Source of the DNA: Clostridium muellerianum | GTDB lineage: Bacteria > Bacillota > Clostridia > Clostridiales > Clostridiaceae | Direction: 5' to 3' | DNA: 64,000 bases | NCBI RefSeq assembly: GCF_012926525.1 | Contig: NZ_JABBNI010000008.1 | Span: 84,882 to 148,881, forward strand | Part shown: one piece after another, positions 53,868 through 60,866 of the stretch | Numbering within the stretch: the first letter of the stretch is position 1 | How the letters are laid out: each line of letters opens with the position of its first letter | The notes under the pieces: model-generated | The model's database searches: none | What the model was told of the DNA's origin: nothing | Seen by the model: only the letters and a program-made list of their open reading frames with translations | Translations under genes and position numbers: made by a program

Positions 53868-55745
53868 ATGAAAAAAGTAGCGGAAAAATTAGAGCAGTTA
53901 TTGGAAAAAGGAGGTATACCAAAAGATATCGTTCTACTGAGTATTTCTGGTATTGCTCTGATTGCAAGTATTTTTAATTTGTTTACTTTTAATATGGTAT
54001 GGATAGTAATTATTCTTTGTGGAATTCCTATAATAATGGAAGCGGTTATTGGATTAGTTACGGATTTTGATATCAAAGCAGATGTACTTGTATCCATTGC
54101 GCTGATTGCTTCTGTATGCATAGGACAGGATTTTGCAGCGGGTGAAGTAGCTTTCATTATGAAGCTCGGTGCGCTGCTGGAAGATTTAACTGTTTCCAGG
54201 GCACGGGCAGGCATTGAAAAACTTGTTCATCTTACACCACATACAGCAAGAGTTTTAGTTGATGGTAAAGAAGAAATTATTCCTTCTGAAAAAGTTAAAG
54301 TGAAGGATATCATTCGGGTATTTCCTGGTGAAACAATTCCTGTGGATGGAGTTATAATATCTGGTCAAACTTCAGTCAATCAAGCAGTTATGACAGGTGA
54401 ATCACTTCCGGTAGATAAAACCATAGGTGATGATGTTTCGAGTGGTACTGTAAATCAATTTGGTGCTTTTGAAATGAAGGCTGAGAAAGTTGGAGAAGAC
54501 AGTTCTATTCAGCGCATGATTCGTCTTGTGCAATCTGCAGATGCAGGAAAAGCAAAAATTGTGGGTATTGCAGATAGGTGGGCAACATGGATTGTTGTAA
54601 TAGCTTTAACAGCTGCAGTATTAACATGGTTTATATCAGGAGAAATTATACGTGCTGTTACGATTTTGGTTGTGTTTTGCCCTTGTGCACTGGTTCTTGC
54701 AACTCCTACTGCAATTATGGCAGCTATTGGTAATGTGACGAAACATGGTTTCCTTGTTCGGGAAGGTGATGCTTTAGAGAGACTTGCCTCAGTATCAAAA
54801 ATTGCTTTTGATAAAACAGGAACACTTACATATGGTACTCCGCAAGTATCAGAAATTAAGTCAATTACTTCAGATGTTTCTGTGAACGAATTATATTCTT
54901 ATGCGGCAGCTGCAGAGTCACTTTCGGAGCATCCATTGGGAAAAGCAGTAGTAAGATGCTACAAGCAGCAATTTTCAGATCCAGTTCCAATGGCAGAACA
55001 TTTCAGCATGATTCCAGGGCGCGGTGTTACATCAAGAGTAAATGGAAAAGAAATACTTGCTGGAAATCCAGTGCTTATGGAAGAAAGTAATGTATCAATC
55101 TCACAGTCAGTAGTTACAGAAGCAGAAGAATTCTTAAAACAAGGATGTACGATTATTTATATTGCTATTGATAAAGTACTTACTGGTTTCTTGGCATTAT
55201 CTGATACTATTCGTTTTGAAAGTGCAAAGATGATTGATTCTTTATCTGCTCTTGGTGTTCAACCTGTTTTACTAACTGGAGATCATGAGAATGCTGCAAA
55301 TTCCATTGCAAATCAGCTTTGTATTGAAGAGGTACATGCTCATTGCCTGCCGGAAGATAAACTCAATTGTATTTCAGAATATCAGAAAAGAAAACAGGAA
55401 ATATGCATGATTGGAGATGGAATCAATGATGCACCTGCTTTAAAAATTGCAAACGTTGGAATTGCAATGGCTGGAGTTGGCAGTGATATTGCAGTAGATG
55501 CAGCAGATATCGCATTGGTGGATGATGAGGTTAAAGAACTTCCACACTTGTTAGCACTGTCAAAGAGGATGATGTTTACTATAAAGTGTAATCTTGCTTT
55601 TTCAATGACTCTGAATTTCATTGCTATTATACTTGCTATTACAGGTATACTAAATCCTTTTGTTGGAGCTTTAGTGCATAATTTAGGTTCTGTGTTCGTT
55701 ATTATAAACTCATCATTATTATTGAAATGGAAGAAAAAAGGATGA
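53868..55745 (+). CDS. P1B-type heavy-metal ATPase (copper likely)
   Basis: The 625-residue pump has no N-terminal metal-binding domain. It has the CPC motif in the ion-path helix (FCPCALVLATPTA), phosphorylation site DKTGT, the SEHPLG nucleotide-binding motif and GDGINDAPAL. Control by a CsoR-type operator favours Cu(I) export. The last helix reads LVHNLGSVFVIINSS, not the usual copper-ATPase MxxSS pattern, so other metals are not excluded. AGGAGG precedes the ATG. Confidence 0.88.
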   Translation: MKKVAEKLEQLLEKGGIPKDIVLLSISGIALIASIFNLFTFNMVWIVIILCGIPIIMEAVIGLVTDFDIKADVLVSIALIASVCIGQDFAAGEVAFIMKLGALLEDLTVSRARAGIEKLVHLTPHTARVLVDGKEEIIPSEKVKVKDIIRVFPGETIPVDGVIISGQTSVNQAVMTGESLPVDKTIGDDVSSGTVNQFGAFEMKAEKVGEDSSIQRMIRLVQSADAGKAKIVGIADRWATWIVVIALTAAVLTWFISGEIIRAVTILVVFCPCALVLATPTAIMAAIGNVTKHGFLVREGDALERLASVSKIAFDKTGTLTYGTPQVSEIKSITSDVSVNELYSYAAAAESLSEHPLGKAVVRCYKQQFSDPVPMAEHFSMIPGRGVTSRVNGKEILAGNPVLMEESNVSISQSVVTEAEEFLKQGCTIIYIAIDKVLTGFLALSDTIRFESAKMIDSLSALGVQPVLLTGDHENAANSIANQLCIEEVHAHCLPEDKLNCISEYQKRKQEICMIGDGINDAPALKIANVGIAMAGVGSDIAVDAADIALVDDEVKELPHLLALSKRMMFTIKCNLAFSMTLNFIAIILAITGILNPFVGALVHNLGSVFVIINSSLLLKWKKKG

Positions 55746-55996
55746 TTAAGAAGAAATAATATAAAAAATTTATGGGATTATTAATAGCATCGCTAAAATA
55801 ATTGTAATAAAGTATATGTACAATTAAAGGTGTTATTATGATAATATTTATATTGGAAAGAATATGATGCATTGCTGGCCAATGGTGGGATTTACTAATG
55901 AAAGTAAAAAAACACGAGCTGATATTTATAAAATAATATAATCAATGTAATTATGTTTTTTCATAATTGATGGATTTTTAGATGGGGGAATAGAAT

Positions 55997-56773
55997 GTGA
56001 AATTTCATGAGTTTGGTAATATAAATAATCCAGTTATTATTTTGCTTCCGGGGACATGTTGCCATTGGAAAAATAATTATGATCATGTTATAGATTTATT
56101 GGCAGAGTCATTTTATGTGGTATGCGTATCATATGATGGTTTTGATGAAACTGAGCAAACAGAATTTCATGATATGATTACAGAAACTGAAAAAATAGAA
56201 GATTATATAAAGGATAAATTTAATGGAAAAGTTCATGCTGTATATGGATGTTCACTTGGTGGATCATTTGTAGGATTGCTTATACAAAGAAAACAGATTC
56301 ATATAAATCATGGAATTTTGGGTAGTTCTGATCTGGATCAAGAAGATAAATGGAAGGCAAAAATACAGGCAAAAATATTTGTACCAATTGTATATCATAT
56401 TATTCATAAAGGGAAAATTAATAGGTTAACTGCTTGGTACATGAAAAAGCGTGCTGATGAACAATATGTGAAAGAATTCAAGCATATTATGCTGGGAGTA
56501 GGAGGGCAAAAGCTGGATTTTGTGACAAAACGAAGTATGGAAAATCAGTTTTATTCTGACCTTATAACGAAAATGGAAGATGGAATAGATGTTGCTGGCA
56601 CTAGTGTACATTGTTTGTATGCATCAAAAATGGGAGAAATGTATTTAAAAAGATACAATCAGTATTTTAAAAATCCTCATATTGTTAAGCATGATTTGAA
56701 GCATGAAGAACTGCTAGCATGTAGACCAAACCAATGGGTGGAAGTAATTAAGAAATGTATAGGTGTAGAATAA
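55997..56773 (+). CDS. Alpha/beta hydrolase
   Basis: The 258-residue protein starts at GTG 55997 behind GGGGGAA. Alpha/beta-hydrolase core with LLPGTCCHW near the oxyanion hole, nucleophile elbow GCSLGG (Ser near residue 86) and a C-terminal HDLKHEE His. It is cytoplasmic and similar in layout to the hydrolase at 24517; both lie upstream of an AraC gene of the same subfamily. Substrate unknown. Confidence 0.8.
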   Translation: MKFHEFGNINNPVIILLPGTCCHWKNNYDHVIDLLAESFYVVCVSYDGFDETEQTEFHDMITETEKIEDYIKDKFNGKVHAVYGCSLGGSFVGLLIQRKQIHINHGILGSSDLDQEDKWKAKIQAKIFVPIVYHIIHKGKINRLTAWYMKKRADEQYVKEFKHIMLGVGGQKLDFVTKRSMENQFYSDLITKMEDGIDVAGTSVHCLYASKMGEMYLKRYNQYFKNPHIVKHDLKHEELLACRPNQWVEVIKKCIGVE

Positions 56774-56808
56774 TAAAGTAATATTTAGCATTTTAAGATT
56801 GGAAAGTG

Positions 56809-57032
56809 ATGAAATTGACAGAAGTAATATATCTTGAAGTCCAAAATAAATGTGAGGAAATCAAAGGAAAAACTTATGAGTATTTGGACAATGGATACAG
56901 TATTACAGATGCTGCTATTAAGGCAGTGTTTAACTTAACAGTTCTTCACATTTTGATAATGCAAATAAGGCAATGCTTGGGTTAACAGCTAATGAATTAA
57001 AAAATGATATTCATTATGTTGTAATAGAATAG
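56809..57032 (+). pseudogene. Frameshifted small gene, unrecognised
   Basis: ATG 56809 behind GGAAAG opens a 58-residue frame (TEVIYLEVQNKCEEIKGKTY...) ending at 56985. From about 56945 the next frame reads HFDNANKAMLGLTANELKN and ends at TAG 57030-57032. A frameshift near 56940-56950 explains the pair. I do not recognise the family; a functional short product cannot be excluded. Confidence 0.4.
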
Positions 57033-57123
57033 CGTTTATTTGCAAGTAAATTATGAATATAGAAGTTAAAATAAAGGCATAGCTTTGGACTTAGCAATGT
57101 CTTTTTTGATGGGAGGAGTTTAA

Positions 57124-57213
57124 ATGAAAAAGGATAAAATAACATTCTCAAGGGCTTTATATAATTTAAATAAAGATCCAAATTTTAATTATCAATTAAA
57201 GTATGTTAAATAA
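57124..57213 (+). CDS. Possible 29-residue peptide
   Basis: A 29-codon frame (MKKDKITFSRALYNLNKD...) follows a strong GGGAGGAG site. It is hydrophilic and basic, with no match I recognise. The good ribosome binding site is the only support; it might be a remnant of a longer gene. Confidence 0.35.
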   Translation: MKKDKITFSRALYNLNKDPNFNYQLKYVK

Positions 57214-57268
57214 AAATAAAATAGAAACATTTATTCCAATATTTAAAACAATATGTTACAATTTAAGT

Positions 57269-57287
57269 GATAATGAAATTCGTTATC
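57269..57287 (+). promoter_or_regulatory. Fur box upstream of AraC gene
   Basis: GATAATGAAATTCGTTATC matches the Fur 19-mer at 16 positions and is extended by TTAAGT/ACTTAA flanks into a 31-bp dyad (57263-57293). It is 81 bp upstream of the AraC start and near-identical to the 51069 site. Confidence 0.75.
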
Positions 57288-57367
57288 ACTTAAATTTGCG
57301 GAAATAAATGTAACATTTTCAATCGTAATATTTGTTTTACAAAGTAATTAGTACAGGAGGTAAGGCA

Positions 57368-58339
57368 ATGAATCCGACAAACAGAGATAAACAATTATAT
57401 GGCAGTGGAGTAGATGTTATAAGAAAAGGTGATGATTGCACAATTTATAGAATTAATAATTCCTATGGTAGTGCTATTATGACAAGCTATTCTGTATTTC
57501 CTGGTATTGAATTAATTTATAATGATGTTAATGCACAGTGGATAAGTGTAGATGAGGAGCAACCAAAAAATATTTTTCAAATCAATTATTGCAGAGAAGG
57601 CATAATTGAATGTAAGACCATAAAAGGAGAGTATCTTTACATTTCAAAAGGAAATTTTGTTATAAACCAAGAATATAACATAAAAAATGGTTATAAATTT
57701 CCTTTAAAACACTTTTATGGAATTACTGTAAATGTGAATCTTGATGAAGCACCTAAGTGCTTATCCTGTATTTTGGAAGAAGTTTCAGTTAATTTATTAG
57801 AATTAAAAAATAAATTTTGCAAAATCAATAAGGGATTTTTAGTGATAAAAGAAAATGACAGTATTGAACGTATTTTTTTAGAACTATATTCAGTTCCTGA
57901 AAAAATAAGGAAAGGTTATTATAAAGTAAAAGTTTTAGAATTATTTATTTTTCTAAGCAGTCTGGAACAGAAGAAGTTAAAGCAGAGTAAGAATTATTAT
58001 TCGAAAAGACATATTGATATTATAAAAGGAATAAAGGAATACCTAATAATTAATCTGTCTGAAAAAATAACTTTAGATCAATTGTCAGTTCAGTTTAAAA
58101 TTCCTCTTACAACAATGAAGTTTGTATTTAAAGAAATATATGGGGACAGTATTTATTCTTTTATAAAATCATATAAAATGCAGAAGGCAGCAGAACTTTT
58201 AAAATATACTAGTGAAGGTATTAATGAGATTTCAGGAAGTCTTGGATATAATAATGCAAGTAAATTTTCGGAAGCGTTTAAAAAGGTTATAGGAGTAAAC
58301 CCAAGTGTATATCGAAAAAATGTCAAAATTGAGCAGTGA
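57368..58339 (+). CDS. AraC-family regulator, iron-linked
   Basis: The protein is 323 residues from ATG 57368 (AGGAGG nearby; the frame from 57332 includes that site). N-terminal sensor domain (INYCREGIIECKTIKGEY, YKFPLKHFYGITV) and C-terminal double helix-turn-helix (last 100 residues; EISGSLGYNNASKFSEAFKKVIGVNPSVYR). Same subfamily as the protein at 25784. The Fur box upstream suggests it is made under iron limitation, as for PchR/YbtA-like siderophore regulators. No transporter gene follows it. Confidence 0.88.
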   Translation: MNPTNRDKQLYGSGVDVIRKGDDCTIYRINNSYGSAIMTSYSVFPGIELIYNDVNAQWISVDEEQPKNIFQINYCREGIIECKTIKGEYLYISKGNFVINQEYNIKNGYKFPLKHFYGITVNVNLDEAPKCLSCILEEVSVNLLELKNKFCKINKGFLVIKENDSIERIFLELYSVPEKIRKGYYKVKVLELFIFLSSLEQKKLKQSKNYYSKRHIDIIKGIKEYLIINLSEKITLDQLSVQFKIPLTTMKFVFKEIYGDSIYSFIKSYKMQKAAELLKYTSEGINEISGSLGYNNASKFSEAFKKVIGVNPSVYRKNVKIEQ

Positions 58340-58420
58340 TGACAAAACAGAGTGGAGAAATAAAATTTAATATATTAGACTTAATTAAGTACCTGTGAAA
58401 AGGGATAAAAATGTACAATA

Positions 58421-58436
58421 GTTAGTTGAAGCTAAT
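58421..58436 (+). promoter_or_regulatory. Degenerate copy of GTTAGTTnnAACTAAC
   Basis: GTTAGTTGAAGCTAAT matches the palindrome with two mismatches. It lies between the AraC gene and the Fur-box promoter of the chemoreceptor gene. Confidence 0.3.
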
Positions 58437-58492
58437 CGAAAAAGTGAAGATGGAGTTGTAAATTTCAAGTGAAATTAGAGCTATCAATTTAT

Positions 58493-58549
58493 TGACAAAG
58501 ATATGAAACCTATGATAGAATATATGATAATGATAATCATTATCATATA
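58493..58549 (+). promoter_or_regulatory. Promoter with perfect Fur box, chemoreceptor gene
   Basis: TTGACA (58493-58498) and TAGAAT (58516-58521), spacer 17 bp. GATAATGATAATCATTATC (58526-58544) equals the 19-bp Fur consensus exactly, inside a 29-bp perfect palindrome (58521-58549). The box covers the transcription start, so strong iron-dependent repression is expected. The ribosome binding site GGGGGG follows. Confidence 0.9.
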
Positions 58550-58572
58550 AAAATAATCGGGGGGCAAGAATA

Positions 58573-59838
58573 ATGACTAATGAATATGGTATTAAATCGA
58601 AGACTAGTATAAAAAGCAACTCAATAAAAAGTATAATTATTGCTGCAATTTTAATAATAGGGATTTCAAGTTTTATTTATTTTATTTCTTTTTATCAAAA
58701 AGTAATAATGAATATAAGTTTAACAGTCCTATTATCAGTTAGTATTGGAATTGCTATTATTGAATTTAAAAAAGCCAGAAGATTAAAAATATTAAATAAT
58801 ATTATTATAGAAATGAAAAAAGGAAATTTTGTAGATATAAAAGAAAAATATTTGAAAGATAAAACAGAAGTTGGAGAAATAAGTAGAGTGTTAAATGATA
58901 TCATACTTGCAAATAGTAATATGTTACAAGAAGTAAAGAAAGATTCAAAAGATATAGATGCTCAAGCAGTAGGATTGACATACATTTCAGAAGATATGTC
59001 AGATTTAACTTCCAATATAGCTAAATCTACAGAAATTGTTACAGATGCAACTAGAAGTCAAAGGAAAAATGTATCTAGTATTGTAGAGAAATTATTTCAA
59101 TTTGGAGAGTATATAAATGGGGTAAGTGATAGTACTATATGTATTGATAATTTAGCAAATGGTATTGGGAAAAAATGTGAAGACACTAATCAGGAACTAA
59201 AGGAGTTGTCTTCAGTTATTGAAAACCTTAATAACAACTTTAGCAATTTTACAAAATTTCTAAATATAATGATGGATGATATAAAAAGTGTAAATGAAAT
59301 GACAGATATAATAAATAATATTTCTGAGCAAACAAATCTATTAGCGTTAAATGCTGCAATTGAGGCAGCAAGAGCAGGAGAAGCAGGCAAAGGATTTAGT
59401 GTAGTTGCTGTTGAAATAAGAAAACTCGCAGAAATGAGTAAAAATTCCTCAAATAAAATATACCATATGGTTGATAACATATTACAAAATATTTTAATAA
59501 TAAATAAAAGAATATCAGTAATTGATACTGATATAGTTAAACAAAATCTTGCTGTGGATAAAACTATAACTGTGTTTAATGACATATCAAAAGAAATTGA
59601 TATTATAATACCAAAGGCACATGAAATAGTACAAGCCTTTGATAATGTGAATGTTCAAAAGGAAAATATATTAACAGGAATTGAAGAAATATCATCAATG
59701 TCACAGGAAATAATATTAACTACAGAAGAAATTTCGGATACGGCAAAGGAATTAAATTCAATGGGAGATGAAGTAATAGGTGCAGCAAATAATTTAAAAA
59801 AATCAATAAACAATATGGAGAAAATTGAAGTTGTTTAA
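58573..59838 (+). CDS. Membrane-bound chemoreceptor without outer sensor domain
   Basis: The 421-residue protein has two adjacent helices (about 17-37 and 42-61) with only a short loop, a linker region (about 65-110), then the signalling domain with hairpin tip [34 protein letters not shown]. It lacks any extracellular ligand domain, so it senses the membrane, the cytoplasm, or a partner protein. Its promoter has a perfect Fur box. Together this suggests a receptor produced in iron starvation; the signal is unknown. Confidence 0.88.
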   Translation: MTNEYGIKSKTSIKSNSIKSIIIAAILIIGISSFIYFISFYQKVIMNISLTVLLSVSIGIAIIEFKKARRLKILNNIIIEMKKGNFVDIKEKYLKDKTEVGEISRVLNDIILANSNMLQEVKKDSKDIDAQAVGLTYISEDMSDLTSNIAKSTEIVTDATRSQRKNVSSIVEKLFQFGEYINGVSDSTICIDNLANGIGKKCEDTNQELKELSSVIENLNNNFSNFTKFLNIMMDDIKSVNEMTDIINNISEQTNLLALNAAIEAARAGEAGKGFSVVAVEIRKLAEMSKNSSNKIYHMVDNILQNILIINKRISVIDTDIVKQNLAVDKTITVFNDISKEIDIIIPKAHEIVQAFDNVNVQKENILTGIEEISSMSQEIILTTEEISDTAKELNSMGDEVIGAANNLKKSINNMEKIEVV

Positions 59839-60019
59839 ATATTTAATATATTAAAATAAGCAATTATAAAATGTTAAGTGTTAATGGGTAATAACTACAT
59901 AAAGCAGAAAAATTTTACTATAAGTAAGAATGAAATAGTTTTAAATACATATTGTGCTATAATAAAAGTTATAAATTAATATAATTGTTAATATTAATTA
60001 AAATAACAGGAGAAAAAAT

Positions 60020-60622
60020 ATGGGTAGAGCATATACTTTAGAAGAAAAGAAGAAAATAAGAGAAAATTTAAAAAAAATTGCAAAAGCAATGTTTAAGGGA
60101 AAAGGTGTTAAAAAAGCTAGGATTGAAGAAATAACTAAAGCTGTAGGAATATCTTTAGGTGGTTTTTATACTTTTTATAAAAATAAAGAAGATTTGTTTC
60201 TAGATATTATAAATGATATAGAAAAAGAAATGTTCAATAAGCTTATACAAGAGGCAAAAACTACTGAGGACAGTATTGAAGAATACTTCAGAAAAGTTGC
60301 CTATATAATGTGCGAAAAAATCAATAAAAATAAGATGTTCATGAATAAAGATAGTGATGTGCTTAAGGTTATTAATAATTCAAGTGTAGAAGATAAGAAA
60401 AGAGCTTTAGCAGAGGATTTATTTGTAATAGAAAAAATAAAATCTATTTGGTTGGAAAGAGGTTGTAATATTGATGCTCCAGCTGAAAAATTACTAGGTG
60501 TATTTAGATGTATAACAACTATTAGATCTAATGCTGAGATGATAGGTGAAAATGTTATTGATGAACTTACATCACATATTATAGATAAGTTTGTAGAGGT
60601 ATATATTAATGGAAGTAGATAA
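60020..60622 (+). CDS. TetR-family regulator
   Basis: The 200-residue protein has the N-terminal helix-turn-helix ARIEEITKAVGISLGGFYTFYKNKEDLF (about 33-60) and a helical ligand domain. It precedes the PEP-synthase-like gene on the same strand by 244 bp, across a promoter with a palindrome, so it is the likely repressor of that gene. CAGGAG precedes the ATG. Confidence 0.88.
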   Translation: MGRAYTLEEKKKIRENLKKIAKAMFKGKGVKKARIEEITKAVGISLGGFYTFYKNKEDLFLDIINDIEKEMFNKLIQEAKTTEDSIEEYFRKVAYIMCEKINKNKMFMNKDSDVLKVINNSSVEDKKRALAEDLFVIEKIKSIWLERGCNIDAPAEKLLGVFRCITTIRSNAEMIGENVIDELTSHIIDKFVEVYINGSR

Positions 60623-60628
60623 TAGTAA

Positions 60629-60694
60629 TTGACTTAGATAAAAAGCATGGTATACTAAAATTATGCTATGAAAAATATATATATTTTTCATAGC
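60629..60694 (+). promoter_or_regulatory. Promoter with 30-bp palindrome
   Basis: TTGACT (60629-60634) and TATACT (60651-60656), spacer 16 bp, are followed by a perfect 30-bp palindrome (60665-60694; half-site GCTATGAAAAATATA). Placement at the likely transcription start fits a TetR operator. A leader of about 200 nt follows. Confidence 0.65.
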
Positions 60695-60808
60695 TATGCT
60701 GAAATAATTACTTAATTTTCGCAATACGCTTATATTAAGTCAAAAGTTTATGTTTGTGAAAGTTGAGTTAATTATATATAAATTTATAATAATATTTTTT
60801 TAACAAAG

Positions 60809-60838
60809 CTATGAAAAAACCAATAAAATTTTCATAGA
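60809..60838 (+). repeat. Second CTATGAAAA inverted repeat in leader
   Basis: CTATGAAAA (60809-60817) and TTTTCATAG (60830-60838) repeat the half-site of the 60665 palindrome, 28 bp before the gene start. It may be a second operator or an RNA hairpin that can pair with arms of the first. Confidence 0.6.
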
Positions 60839-60866
60839 TTAATAAATACTAATAGGAGTGAAATAA

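Larger units (their letters stand above)
57033..57367. other. Region with mini-ORF and Fur box before AraC gene
   Basis: Apart from the 29-codon frame at 57124 and the Fur box at 57269, this 335-bp stretch is AT-rich without further features I can support. Confidence 0.45.

Noticed and set aside
55870..55941. Short frame MMHCWPMVGFTNESKKTR before the hydrolase gene
   Set aside because: 24 codons, no good ribosome binding site, no family recognised; could be a remnant but cannot be supported.
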